The notes: generated by a model not told the origin, from the letters alone. A stretch of 64,000 bases of DNA from [Eubacterium] siraeum (GCA_025150425.1 CP102281.1:2542001-2606000); one strand, 5' to 3'; shown: positions 1 to 8,351, counted from the first letter of the stretch. A program made the numbers and translations.

Positions 1-776
1 ACACCGTCATCTCCGACAACTCCGCCCCATAATGTATTATCAAGGTCGAGTACAAGCGCTTTCTTGTTCTTGCCGAATACCGACTTTATTATTGCCGCTA
101 AATTGAATGCAAAGTCGGGTATCGCAGGAACGCACATTGCGTACTTGTACAGGTGCCAGTAGGACGGCTCGCTCCACTTGTCAAGACCGTAGCAGGCGCT
201 GACATAGTTTATATCATTGATATAAAAACTCTCGTGCGATGCGGCATAATCGGCAAACGCTGTGTTCAGCCTGTTTATGAAATTCACTCTGCCTCGGCAG
301 TCAAACGCATCACGGTTGCCCATAAGCCTGAAATACGGCTGTTCAAAGTTATTCTGTATAACGGGGCAGTGGTAGCGCTCAGCTATCTTTTCCCACATCG
401 TTTCAAAATATTTCATCTGCTCGGAAAAAAGAGCGTCTGTCTGCTCCTTGCTGTCGGTTATCGCAGGATATTTCAGAATATTGCGGTTGGACGTGTGCAC
501 GAAAATAAGGTCGGGTGAGAAGCTGTCAAGCTCCTCATTTCCGAATACTGCGTCCTGCCAGTAACGGTTGTACTCCGACTCGTAGAAGGTCGGCTCGATG
601 CCGTAGTTCAGCAGGAATAATTCGAGCATATTTATTATATCGTTCGTGGTTGAGCCGCCGAGAACGGCGATTTTTTTCTTTATACGCACACTGCCGTCTG
701 ACAGGAGCAGTCTTTTTATAGAGCGTTTCTTTTTCAGCAGATAACCGCTGTCGAAGGGGTATTCAAGTTCTTTCAT
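1..776 (-). CDS. FkbH-like HAD-family protein (partial, C-terminus outside window)
   Basis: The reading frame opens at ATG 776 and runs off the left edge after 258 codons. The N-terminal part has a GDSL-like stretch (VLGGSTTNDI, about residue 35). The last visible residues are LVLDLDNTLWGGVVGDDG (about residue 245), the HAD phosphatase IIIC signature of FkbH proteins, with the nucleophilic Asp in DLDNT. Known FkbH proteins load a glyceryl or related group onto an acyl carrier or act beside acyltransferases. Here it is the third gene of a leftward run behind two DHHW secreted proteins, which suggests surface-polymer acylation. The substrate is not evident. Confidence 0.8.
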   Translation of the reverse strand, partial: MKELEYPFDSGYLLKKKRSIKRLLLSDGSVRIKKKIAVLGGSTTNDIINMLELFLLNYGIEPTFYESEYNRYWQDAVFGNEELDSFSPDLIFVHTSNRNILKYPAITDSKEQTDALFSEQMKYFETMWEKIAERYHCPVIQNNFEQPYFRLMGNRDAFDCRGRVNFINRLNTAFADYAASHESFYINDINYVSACYGLDKWSEPSYWHLYKYAMCVPAIPDFAFNLAAIIKSVFGKNKKALVLDLDNTLWGGVVGDDG

Positions 777-848
777 AGGTGTGTCCTTAAAATAAATTTA
801 GCTTAATAAGACATTCGATGTAAAAAGCAATTGTAGTGCTTGTTTTGC

Positions 849-875
849 GGGAGGGGCAAGCCCCTCCCCTACGAA
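849..875. repeat. REP-like palindrome, copy A
   Basis: GGGAGGGGCAAGCCCCTCCC followed by CTACGAA, lying between the FkbH-like gene and the DHHW gene. Relatives are found near 8038 (split), 39438 (inverted) and 39587. On either strand it can fold as a GC-rich hairpin, so it may also act as a weak terminator. Confidence 0.75.
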
Positions 876-942
876 TAATTCTTGTTGTTATTTTTGCTAT
901 CCATACCACTGCTGATATACAACGTTATTCTAACGACAATTT

Positions 943-2145
943 TCAGATATTTCGTATATATGAGAAGTAGTCGCAGTTGCCGCCTGCAACGGTATAGGCG
1001 CAGTTTGCAAACAGCAGATCGGTCGCATCGACCTGCTTGCAGAATTTTATTGCGTTTACCTCGCAGTAGCGCAGGTCAAGCACATAGATATTATCAAAGC
1101 TCTCGGTGAAGAACGGGATAAGCCCGTTGCCGTAGCTTTCCTTTATCACAACTAAGTTTCTGCCTGTCTTTGCGTTGGTCTTTATATGGGCGATGAGATC
1201 GTCACTGCCTAAAAACGACAGGTAGTAATAGCTTGCGTTGTCGCAAAGGAAAAGGTTGCTGTCATAGCCGTTGCTGTAATAACGGTCGTAATATGTAGTT
1301 TTCAGCTTATCCTCATTCGGAGAATAGTAGACAGCATAGGTTTCGGGGTCATTGTTAAGGTGTTCGTCGGAAGAGTAATAATACATCGAGCCGACATAAC
1401 CGCCGCAGGTTTCCTTGCGGTAATTCTTTATATCCGGCACCTTTACACCTGCCGTTTTGCAGAACACCTGTGCGGCATAATATGCGCCGAGTGGCATCCA
1501 GTGGTGATCCGTCCTTGAGTATATCTCCTCTGAGGTGTGCTTTGACAGAGTATCATACACGCTGACATTTGTAACGCCTGTGCTTTTAAGTCCGCTTTCG
1601 ATATAATCTATCTTATCCTTCTGAAGCTCGGTGTAGCCCTTGTATTCGGTCGGATTGTAGAAATCGACAGATGTCGGTATTACCATAGAATATACCGTTA
1701 CTTCGGGAAGTGCCGACTGGAACGCCTTTACATCGGTCATATATTGGTCGCAGTAGCCGTATGTACCGCCATAGAACATAATTCCACGGTAATGATTATC
1801 CATACCTGCGACTAATATGCCGTTGTCGCCTATCGCCCTGTAGCTGTTTATATCGCTGTTGCTTGCGGGGGCGGAGCTTTCTTCGGCAGAAGTGCCGTCT
1901 GTTTCGGGAGCGGAGGTTTCTTCGGCAGAAGTATCCGGCGGTGACGTTTCGGGAGCGGAGGTATCGGGCGGTTCGGTTTCTTCGCTTTCGGTGTCCGAAG
2001 GAGCTTCCGATGATACGGGGTCGGGTGGTAGGGTGTATGCCGATGTGTCCTTGCCGCTTGCGTTGCTGTCGGGGAAAACCTCCGAGCATCCGCAGGCGAG
2101 CGATAATGTCAATATAAGCGCTGTTATCTTCGGGAGCTTTTTCAT
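943..2145 (-). CDS. DHHW-family secreted protein (second copy)
   Basis: This 400-residue protein has an N-terminal export signal ending near a Cys pair (LACGC), so it may be a lipoprotein, although the lipobox is not canonical. A Glu/Ser/Thr/Pro-rich linker follows (about residues 35-95), then the folded domain. The motif TDHHWMPLGAYYAA at about residues 212-225 defines the DHHW family, which is related to the AlgX/AlgJ SGNH-like O-acetylation proteins. It starts at ATG 2145 after GAAAGGAGG. Its paralogue lies directly upstream (34 bp gap) and the FkbH-like gene downstream. The inferred role is an extracytoplasmic acetyl-transfer step working with a membrane acyltransferase that would lie outside the window. 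Confidence 0.75.
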   Translation of the reverse strand: MKKLPKITALILTLSLACGCSEVFPDSNASGKDTSAYTLPPDPVSSEAPSDTESEETEPPDTSAPETSPPDTSAEETSAPETDGTSAEESSAPASNSDINSYRAIGDNGILVAGMDNHYRGIMFYGGTYGYCDQYMTDVKAFQSALPEVTVYSMVIPTSVDFYNPTEYKGYTELQKDKIDYIESGLKSTGVTNVSVYDTLSKHTSEEIYSRTDHHWMPLGAYYAAQVFCKTAGVKVPDIKNYRKETCGGYVGSMYYYSSDEHLNNDPETYAVYYSPNEDKLKTTYYDRYYSNGYDSNLFLCDNASYYYLSFLGSDDLIAHIKTNAKTGRNLVVIKESYGNGLIPFFTESFDNIYVLDLRYCEVNAIKFCKQVDATDLLFANCAYTVAGGNCDYFSYIRNI

Positions 2146-2178
2146 ACTGCTCCTCCTTTCAGAAAACCTGTCAGAGAT

Positions 2179-3333
2179 TTACTTTGAAAGCAGGTTGTTC
2201 TTTATACCCTCTGCATTTTCACCGACAGCGGAGAATGTACACATTGTGAACAGAACGTCGGTAATGCCGTTATCCTTAATAAAGTCGGGTGCGTAAAGGT
2301 CAAAGTAGCGGATGTCGCAAACGTAGATTTCCTCAAAGGAATCTATAAAGAAGGGAACTTCGGCATTGCCGTAGCTGTCCTTGAAGATGCAGAGCTTTCT
2401 GCCGTTCTTGTTTGCGGTTTCTATCTTTACTATCTTCTGATCACCGCCCATAAAGGTCGAATATGCACCGCTTGCAGGCTGATCTACAAATATGCTGTGG
2501 AACTGTGTGAACTGCTCATCAGCCTTGAAGTCGGTGGTATAATAGGTTGCGGTGTAATCTGTAGAGGGGATATAGTAGGTGAAGGTATCGGGGTCATTCT
2601 TGATGCGCTCGTTATACTCGGTAAATGCGTACATTGTTCCGACAAAACCCTCTATCGTTTCCGTCTTGTAGGTCGAAAGCTCCTTTACGGGTACCTGTGC
2701 CATTTCACAGAAAGCCTTTGCCGCATAATATGCGCCGAGGGGTTCCCAGTGGTGATCGGTACGGGTATAGATGTACTCGTTTGTGTGCGCCTCAAGTGCG
2801 GCGTATCCGTCAACGTTTATCACGTTCACCAGCTTGTTTGCAATGCTGTTTATCGAATCTCTGTGGCTTGCGTTGTATTTTTCGTAGCCTTCGGGGAGGT
2901 AGTATGCGCCTGCTGTAGGCACTACCATATTGAATACGTTTACCGATGAGCCTACCTTTTCCTTGAACTCGTTAAGGTATGACGCATAGTTTGCACCGTC
3001 GCCGCCGCCGTAAAGGGAGATGCCCCATGTATGACCGTCTATGTCAACGACAAGCTGGCCGTTTGTCTGAACGCCGTCAACGCCGACAGGCTTCTTGTTT
3101 TCGGACGATGATTCATCGGAAGAAACGGTGCTTTCTGAAGATGCGGATGAATTATCGCTTGTTGTATCGCTTTTTGTATTATCCTTGCTTTCTGTAGCGG
3201 AGCTTTCCGTTAAACTGCTTTCGTTTTTGCTGTCCGTGGCGGAGCTTGTATTCTGTGATGAGCAGGCGGAGGCCGACGTCAGAATTGACGCACAGGCAAG
3301 TATTGCCGCTGTTAACCTGATATTTAACTTCAT
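2179..3333 (-). CDS. DHHW-family secreted protein (first copy)
   Basis: A 384-residue paralogue of the next gene. It has a signal peptide with a lipobox-like ASAC, then a Ser/Asp/Glu-rich linker (about residues 25-85), then the DHHW domain with TDHHWEPLGAYYAAKAFC near residue 192. A second shared block near the C-terminus reads KDSYGNAEVPFF here and KESYGNGLIPFF in the other copy. In AlgJ/AlgX-type proteins Asp and His residues of this kind belong to the SGNH-like active site. The start at ATG 3333 has AAAGGAT seven bases upstream. It is the first visible gene of the leftward operon. The function (polysaccharide O-acetylation or similar) is inferred from the family only. Confidence 0.8.
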   Translation of the reverse strand: MKLNIRLTAAILACASILTSASACSSQNTSSATDSKNESSLTESSATESKDNTKSDTTSDNSSASSESTVSSDESSSENKKPVGVDGVQTNGQLVVDIDGHTWGISLYGGGDGANYASYLNEFKEKVGSSVNVFNMVVPTAGAYYLPEGYEKYNASHRDSINSIANKLVNVINVDGYAALEAHTNEYIYTRTDHHWEPLGAYYAAKAFCEMAQVPVKELSTYKTETIEGFVGTMYAFTEYNERIKNDPDTFTYYIPSTDYTATYYTTDFKADEQFTQFHSIFVDQPASGAYSTFMGGDQKIVKIETANKNGRKLCIFKDSYGNAEVPFFIDSFEEIYVCDIRYFDLYAPDFIKDNGITDVLFTMCTFSAVGENAEGIKNNLLSK

Positions 3334-3439
3334 AGTATATCCTTTCTTTATGCGGGGGTATTTTTATATTGCCCGTAAATGTAAATTCTTGTCCTATTGT
3401 AGTATATCACACTATCGTGTCAAGTTCAAGGATTTTCAC

Positions 3440-4768
3440 TTAAGTTTCAGTCGGCGAAACATTATATTTACTGTAAATGTCACGGGTTATGACTATTCCG
3501 CCGGGGAGGGCATATTCGCTCTGCATATAATCGTAATAATCGCCGGGGGTTATTATTCCTGCGGTCTTTACTATATCGGTTCCTGCCTTGCTGAGTATAT
3601 AGTCCGCAAGGAAAACGCAGTTTGTACTCATAACGAAATAGGTCTTGAATCTGCCGCTTTTAAACTTATAGAACCGTGCGTGTGTGCCGTTCCACAGCGA
3701 ACTGCAATAATCGTCAAAATCCGCAATATCGGCGGTGGGGCTGTTTTCGGTTGCAAGCTGATAGGGCGGTTTCCAGCGTGTGATGTTTCGTTCGAGCTTT
3801 GCTATGCCTTTTCTGACTTTTGCAAGCTGTTTTTCCGACAGCTTTATGCCAAAGTCAAACACCATCTGCAAATCGTGATAAACGCAGAAATTTATATACT
3901 TGTCAAAATCCGCTTTGAAAAGCACACCGTCACCGATGCCTCCGAAAAGCCTTTCGGACGCTTTGTCGTAATTTCCGTAGGATATTACCGTGCCGTTCAG
4001 CACAAGGTCGCAATGTCCTATAGAGCCTACTCCGTCGGCGCTGACGTGGATAAGAACGTGTATATCGGGGGTGTCGGCGCTTTTTTCGTAACGCTCCTCG
4101 TTTTGCAGTTTTTCAATATCTATCTCACGGGAATCAAGCCGCTCGGTATAGCTGCGCAAGGTTTTCAGCGGTATGAACGTGGTTATGACCTGCGGAAGCG
4201 AAAAGCGTATCCTGCGGCGGATAATGCCTTTGGCTTTATTCGGAACGGCCTCACGGATAAACAGCCTCAGCTCGCCTGCACCGTAAATTATGCAATATAG
4301 TCCGATGACAACAAGCATACCCTGACTTCCCATAAGAGTGCCGAAAAGCATAATAATGCCGAAAACGGTGAAGAATATTCCCGAAAAGAAATCATAGAAC
4401 GCATCGGGAACGGCATTTTTAAGGGCTGTGCCGAAGTCGATGAATTTTACAAGGGCATTAAGAAAAACGTAAAGCGAGAATATAAACGACAGAAGCGCAA
4501 GAGTAGCGGCGGGAAAGAAAACGGATATTAGTCCTATAATAATGTTTCCGACACCGCTGAACACGGGCAGTCGCTGATGTCTTGCGTAGGCACGGATAAG
4601 GCGGTGGATACCGTTTGCAACGATAAAGATACCGCCAAGCCTTGCGGCAGGCTCTACCACTATTTTTCCGTTTACAAGTACAAGTATACCGACAGTGATA
4701 AGTCCTGCGCCGTACAGGAGCAACCATGTTATATTGAAGTTCTTTTTTATATTCGGCTTTACGGTCAT
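3440..4768 (-). CDS. DUF308-type membrane protein fused to a papain-like domain
   Basis: This 442-residue protein has two parts. Residues 1-185 contain about six hydrophobic segments in short pairs, as in the HdeD/DUF308 family. The soluble part from about residue 220 carries a His in SIGHCDLVLNG and a Cys in STNCVFLADYIL (Cys about 384). This His-before-Cys order is typical of circularly permuted papain-fold (YiiX/LRAT-like) hydrolases. It stands alone, divergent from rnpB. An AAGGAGT site lies 12 bases before ATG 4768. The substrate is unknown; lipid or peptide amide hydrolysis at the membrane is a guess. The DUF308 assignment is firmer than the hydrolase one. Confidence 0.55.
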   Translation of the reverse strand: MTVKPNIKKNFNITWLLLYGAGLITVGILVLVNGKIVVEPAARLGGIFIVANGIHRLIRAYARHQRLPVFSGVGNIIIGLISVFFPAATLALLSFIFSLYVFLNALVKFIDFGTALKNAVPDAFYDFFSGIFFTVFGIIMLFGTLMGSQGMLVVIGLYCIIYGAGELRLFIREAVPNKAKGIIRRRIRFSLPQVITTFIPLKTLRSYTERLDSREIDIEKLQNEERYEKSADTPDIHVLIHVSADGVGSIGHCDLVLNGTVISYGNYDKASERLFGGIGDGVLFKADFDKYINFCVYHDLQMVFDFGIKLSEKQLAKVRKGIAKLERNITRWKPPYQLATENSPTADIADFDDYCSSLWNGTHARFYKFKSGRFKTYFVMSTNCVFLADYILSKAGTDIVKTAGIITPGDYYDYMQSEYALPGGIVITRDIYSKYNVSPTET

Positions 4769-4815
4769 AATATGCTTTTACTCCTTGAAATAAGGCAATA
4801 ATCGGGGGTTTTGTA

Positions 4816-4844
4816 TTGACAAATGCAACACAAAATGATACAAT
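4816..4844 (+). promoter_or_regulatory. Sigma-A promoter of rnpB
   Basis: TTGACA at 4816-4821 and TACAAT at 4839-4844 are separated by exactly 17 bp. Position +7 after the -10 box is the first base of the P1 helix of RNase P RNA. Confidence 0.85.
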
Positions 4845-4850
4845 AACTAT

Positions 4851-5192
4851 CGCAACTTTACTGTGCGGTCACGGGGTGAAAACCGTGAGGAAAGTCCGAG
4901 CATCACAGAGCAGGGTAGCTGTTAACGGCAGCCGGAGGCGACTCCAGGGCGAGTGCAACAGAAATATACCGCATTGTTTTTACAGTGTAAGGGTGGAAAG
5001 GCGAGGTAAGAGCTCACCACGGGGCAGGCGACTGTTCCTGTCTGTAAACCCTATCCGATGCAACACCGATTGGTTTCGGGGGTAAACCGTCTGCTCGGCG
5101 GTCCCGATTTAAGGTGGCTTGAGGTCTGCGGCGACGCAGGGCGTAGATAGATGATCGCACACGACAAAACTCGGCTTACAGGTAAAGTTGCT
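4851..5192 (+). ncRNA. rnpB: RNase P RNA, bacterial type A
   Basis: This is the catalytic RNA that matures tRNA 5' ends. The universal blocks are present: GAGGAAAGTCCGAGC near 4887, ACAGAAATATACCGC near 4958, GGTAAGAGCTCACC near 5004 and GATAGATGATCGC near 5145. The 3' part ACAAAACTCGGCTTACAG follows. The ends are set by the P1 helix, where GCAACTTTA (4852-4860) pairs with TAAAGTTGC (5183-5191). The P10/P11 layout is that of type A rather than the Bacillus type B. A promoter sits directly upstream and a terminator downstream. No protein should be called here. Confidence 0.97.
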
Positions 5193-5205
5193 ATATTGAT
5201 ATTTT

Positions 5206-5240
5206 GCCGGCCTTTTATATAGGGTCGGTTTTTTGTTTTT
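5206..5240 (+). terminator. Terminator of rnpB
   Basis: GCCGGCC (5206-5212) pairs with GGGTCGG (5222-5228, one G-T pair) and is followed by a T-rich run. Confidence 0.75.
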
Positions 5241-5242
5241 AT

Positions 5243-5269
5243 AAAGCCGCTCGGTTATCGGGCGGCTTT
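5243..5269 (-). terminator. Terminator of folC (bidirectional hairpin)
   Basis: AAAGCCGC (5243-5250) pairs with GCGGCTTT (5261-5268). On the minus strand the stem is followed by an A/T-rich tract. It lies just past the folC stop. Confidence 0.65.
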
Positions 5270-5277
5270 GATCGTAT

Positions 5278-6528
5278 TTACTTGCTGATTATCTTTTCGG
5301 CGGCGGAGGCAAGGTAGAGCGAGCCTGTTATCATCGCTATATCCTTTGTTCCTGCCTTGAGCGTTGCCTGTGATATTGCGCTGTTAAGGTCGCCGCAGGC
5401 GGTAGCACGTACTCCCTGCTCTATGGCAAAGCGTGTAAGCTGAGAAGCAGGTACGCATCCGGGCATAAAGCCGTCAACGAATATTACATCTTCGAAGCGG
5501 GGGAGAATTATTTTAAGGGCGGTCTGCCAGTCCTTATTTGCCATCATACCGACTACGGCGTGTATTTTTCTTTTGTCGCAGCTCAGCAGTTTTTCGGCGG
5601 CTCTCATTGCGGAGGGGTTGTGCGAGCCGTCTATGATGCAGGCAGCGCCGTTCACGCTTACCTCCTCCATTCTGGCTCTGAGGGCGGATCTTTCAAGTCC
5701 TGTGAACACACTGCTGTACTCTATATTCAGTATACGGCAGGCCTCTATGGCACACAGAGCATTTTTTATCTGATGTTCACCGGACATAATGAGATGATAA
5801 TTCATACCCTTGTACGAAAAGAACACATCGGTAATATCCATATGGAGCATCTGCACTCTTGTCATATCGGGGATAATTTCTTCGCAGTTATACTCACGGC
5901 ATTTATCGTCAATGACACGCATTACCTCTTTTGCCTGTCCCGGATATACTATGCACGGAACGGACGGCTTTATTATGCCTGCCTTGTGACGTGCTATTTC
6001 GGTAAGCGTATCGCCAAGCACATCGGTATGGTCGAAATCTACCGCTGTGATCACACTTACAATGGGATTTACAACGTTAGTGCAGTCAAGAAGTCCGCCT
6101 ATGCCGGTTTCTATAACAGCAACGTCTACCTGCTCCTTATAGAAATAAAGCAGGGCTATAGCGCAGAGTATCTCAAACTGTGAAAATCCGTCAAAGCCTG
6201 TCTGCTCTACGGCATTTTTCACCTGCTCGCAAAGAAGTGCAAAGGCAGGGCGTGAGATATATTTGCCGTTCACCTGTATGCGTTCTTCAATGCAATCAAT
6301 ATAGGGCGATGTGAATTTTCCTACGCTCTTGTTGTCGGCTTTTACAGCGTTGCTTATATATTCGCATACGCTGCCTTTTCCGTTTGTTCCTGCAACGTGA
6401 ACTATTTTAAGCTCGTTTTGCGGATTGCCGAGAAGCCTCATAAGAATAACAAATCTTATAAGGTCCTTTACAGGTGTACCGGATTTTGTGAAAGAACCGA
6501 CGTATTCAAATGCCTGTTCGTATGTCAT
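5278..6528 (-). CDS. folC: Folylpolyglutamate synthase / dihydrofolate synthase
   Basis: FolC is a cytosolic ATP-dependent ligase that adds glutamate to folates, and in many bacteria also to dihydropteroate. The P-loop HVAGTNGKGSV sits near residue 40. Downstream are AVIETGIGGLLDCTN and DFDHTDVLGDTL (Mur-ligase-like central domain), then IIDGSHNPSA at the start of the C-terminal domain. The 416-residue length is normal. I chose ATG 6528 rather than 6546 because AAAGGAAA lies at the proper distance before 6528. The Nudix gene ends 47 bp upstream, so the two are probably cotranscribed. Confidence 0.93.
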   Translation of the reverse strand: MTYEQAFEYVGSFTKSGTPVKDLIRFVILMRLLGNPQNELKIVHVAGTNGKGSVCEYISNAVKADNKSVGKFTSPYIDCIEERIQVNGKYISRPAFALLCEQVKNAVEQTGFDGFSQFEILCAIALLYFYKEQVDVAVIETGIGGLLDCTNVVNPIVSVITAVDFDHTDVLGDTLTEIARHKAGIIKPSVPCIVYPGQAKEVMRVIDDKCREYNCEEIIPDMTRVQMLHMDITDVFFSYKGMNYHLIMSGEHQIKNALCAIEACRILNIEYSSVFTGLERSALRARMEEVSVNGAACIIDGSHNPSAMRAAEKLLSCDKRKIHAVVGMMANKDWQTALKIILPRFEDVIFVDGFMPGCVPASQLTRFAIEQGVRATACGDLNSAISQATLKAGTKDIAMITGSLYLASAAEKIISK

Positions 6529-6575
6529 GTGGGTTTCCTTTCGCATTTTCTTCTTTTACTCAAAACACAATTTCT

Positions 6576-6989
6576 TCATTTCATAAGTGCGATAAAGCTC
6601 TTTGCCTTATTTACTATCAGCTTGTCGTTGTCATAGACGAGCAGGTTATGCGCCTGTCCTATACCTACCCAGCGTATCTCAGAAATTTCTTCAAGCTGGG
6701 GGGTGTAATCATAATTTCTTGCACGGGCGACAAAATACACAACCTCCTTTTTTGCGTCCTTGCGTGGCGAATATGTAACCGTTTCTCTGAAGCCCGAGTC
6801 AATATAAACGTCTATGCCGGTTTCCTCCTTTATTTCACGTTTTGCGGTTTCTTCTTCGGTTTCGCCGTTTTCAACGTGTCCTTTCGGGAAAGACCAGTAG
6901 CCCGACTTGATGTGCTTTATAAGCAATATTTCCGTATTGCCGTGAAATTTTCTGTAAACAATACCGCCGCAGGACTTTTCATAAGTCAT
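6576..6989 (-). CDS. Nudix hydrolase, Ap4A-hydrolase-like
   Basis: A 137-residue single-domain protein. The complete Nudix box GHVENGETEEETAKREIKEE spans about residues 38-57 and supplies the metal-binding glutamates (REIKEET). The preceding SGYWSFPKGH is typical of the bis(5'-nucleosyl)-tetraphosphatase branch, which cleaves diadenosine polyphosphates. The real substrate cannot be decided from sequence. AAGGAGGTG precedes ATG 6989. It is located immediately upstream of folC on the same strand. Confidence 0.85.
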   Translation of the reverse strand: MTYEKSCGGIVYRKFHGNTEILLIKHIKSGYWSFPKGHVENGETEEETAKREIKEETGIDVYIDSGFRETVTYSPRKDAKKEVVYFVARARNYDYTPQLEEISEIRWVGIGQAHNLLVYDNDKLIVNKAKSFIALMK

Positions 6990-7313
6990 CTGCTCCGAAC
7001 ACCTCCTTGTGTCTGACCGCTTGCGTTGTCAAAGCATTAAAACACGGTGCAGTTGTTTATAATCGTTTATATTATAGCACGTTTTTCACAAAAAGTCTAT
7101 AGTGAAGGGATGCAAATGATAGTGGGGTTGGAAAAAAGAGGTGGTTTTTAGTTGGTGAGCGGGAAAAGCCACGGCGGATGCCGTGGCTTCAGATTGTAGA
7201 AAAAGTTTATTTTTGAAACAAACTTCTAACTCACTATCCCCCTGCCCCCTTTCCCCGGGAAAGGGGGATTTTACTGGGGCTACCGCCCCTAGTCCAAGCA
7301 AGGATGCTTGCAG

Positions 7314-7428
7314 TCAGCCACACAAAGCCACTATGCAAGGACGCATAATGACAGCCGCACAAAGCCGTTGCACGATGCAACGGCACAAATGGCTGTCAAT
7401 GCACAGATGCAGTGGCACAAATGGCTGA
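7314..7428. repeat. Nested hairpin pair inside element copy 1
   Basis: The outer stem is TCAGCCA (7314-7320) with TGGCTGA (7422-7428), then joint CACAAA, then GCCACT (7327-7332) with AGTGGC (7411-7416). Inside its loop sits a second unit of the same plan: TGACAGCC (7349-7356) with GGCTGTCA (7391-7398), joint GCACAAA, then GCCGTTGC with GCAACGGC around loop ACGAT. It reads like one small element inserted into the loop of another. Confidence 0.7.
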
Positions 7429-7470
7429 TGACCTGTACGGGGGCTCCGCCCCAAAGCAAGGATGCTTTGG

Positions 7471-7517
7471 TTGCTTGCCAAAAGTTTTGCACGATGCAAA
7501 ACCAACAGAGCAAGCAA
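7471..7517. repeat. Two-stem hairpin unit
   Basis: TTGCTTG pairs with CAAGCAA (7511-7517). The joints are CCAAAA and CAACAGAG. The inner stem GTTTTGC/GCAAAAC closes loop ACGAT. The same unit recurs in element copy 2 (14218-14266), and a version with different stems lies at 8071-8119. Confidence 0.7.
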
Positions 7518-7773
7518 TAAGCGACACCCATTTTTAGATAAGCAGGAGGTTTTTCGACAGACTGAAGCCACGGCGGATGCCGTGGCTTTTTAGTATTTAT
7601 CTTTGGTAACAAGCTACCGATAGTTCTTTTTGTCGGACAGCACTTCTCGGGTTCGCTATTCAAATGGGTACACTTGTCAATATGAAAGAGGGAGAGAACC
7701 AAAGCGTTTAGGGAAACAACTGCTAAGCAATTATGGCGGGGATTGTTAAAGCTTAGAATTTTTTAAGGTAGTG

Positions 7774-7923
7774 CTTCTATCAATTTCAATCCCCACCGTC
7801 ACGGCTTGGAATTGTTTCAGAATCATAAAGGTAAGACTATCTGAATACTGTACAGCAAGCCGAAAAAACTCTACAGCCGTGCCACCTCCCCTTTTTCGAG
7901 GGGAGGCAAGGGTGATAGTGCTT
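7774..7923. repeat. Composite direct repeat, copy 1 of 2
   Basis: It starts with CAATCCCCACCGTCACGG and ends with GCCACCTCCCC-hairpin-GGCAAGGGTGATAGTGC (7876-7923). Copy 2 at 8156-8307 has both end modules in the same order, with a diverged middle. No gene is present in this stretch. Confidence 0.7.
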
Positions 7924-8037
7924 TTCGAGGGATAGTGCGAAACCAACAGAGCGTTCATAGGGCAAGGGTGATGGTGCGAGGCGAAGGGATTATTGTTCTT
8001 TTGTAATGATTGTGGGGATTGAGAGGTTCGATGCAAC

Positions 8038-8137
8038 GGGAGGGGCAAGCAAGGCAAGGATGCCTTAAGCGTGTGTGCCCAAGGGCTTTGCAAGGACGCA
8101 AAGCCAACCAAGCACACACAGACGCTCGCCCTACGAA
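8038..8137. repeat. REP-like palindrome split by a small structured insert (copy B)
   Basis: GGGAGGGGCAAGC (8038-8050) and GCCCTACGAA (from about 8128) are the two sides of the REP unit seen intact at 849 and 39587. Between them lie hairpin AAGGCA-AGGA-TGCCTT and a two-stem unit: GTGTGTG (8071-8077) pairs with CACACAC (8113-8119), and GCTTTGC with GCAAAGC. Confidence 0.65.
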
Positions 8138-8155
8138 AAACGAGTGGGATAGAAG

Positions 8156-8307
8156 TTCTGTCAAATTCAATCCCCACCGTCACGGCTTGGAAATATTAGT
8201 GATTTATAAAAGCCGGATTTCTAACTAATATACCGATAAATGCAGAACTTGTTGTAGTAGCCGTGCCACCTCCCCTTTTTCGAGGGGGGGCAAGGGTGAT
8301 GGTGCTT
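8156..8307. repeat. Composite direct repeat, copy 2 of 2
   Basis: Matches 7774-7923: CAATCCCCACCGTCACGGCT near 8168 and the GCCACCTCCCC/GAGGGG hairpin with GGCAAGGGTGATGGTGC at 8262-8304. The hairpin module has a cousin near 48527. With the other repeats it fills the otherwise gene-free 6990-8351 interval. Confidence 0.7.
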
Positions 8308-8351
8308 GGCACAAACGATAGTATCACCGTGGCGATTTAATAAGAATCGGT

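Larger units (their letters stand above)
7168..7586. repeat. Hairpin-bounded repeat element, copy 1
   Basis: The element begins with hairpin GCCACGGC-GGAT-GCCGTGGC (7168-7187) and ends with the same sequence in the same orientation (7567-7586). Inside the ends are imperfect inverted repeats: TTCAGATTGTAGAAAAAG on the left and the complement of TTTTTCGACAGACTGAA on the right. The core carries the hairpin AAGTTT/AAACTT, a CCCCCTTTCCCC/GGGAAAGGGGG hairpin and TACTGGGGCTACCGCCCC, all shared with copies 2 and 3. This copy has extra nested hairpins. The short open frames in it are rejected as coding because they are made of the palindromes. Confidence 0.8.

Noticed and set aside
3095-4300. Long plus-strand frame of 401 codons
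   Set aside because: It overlaps two well-supported minus-strand genes, has Cys/Tyr/Val-rich composition typical of an antisense shadow, and has no ribosome site.
4816-5085. Protein frame of 89 codons over rnpB
   Set aside because: It lies inside the conserved RNase P RNA and has no coding character.
7183-8228. Several short frames in both strands of the repeat block
   Set aside because: They are built from palindromes, and similar peptides (SPGKGDFTGATAPS-type) arise wherever the element occurs. No ribosome sites or codon pattern support them.
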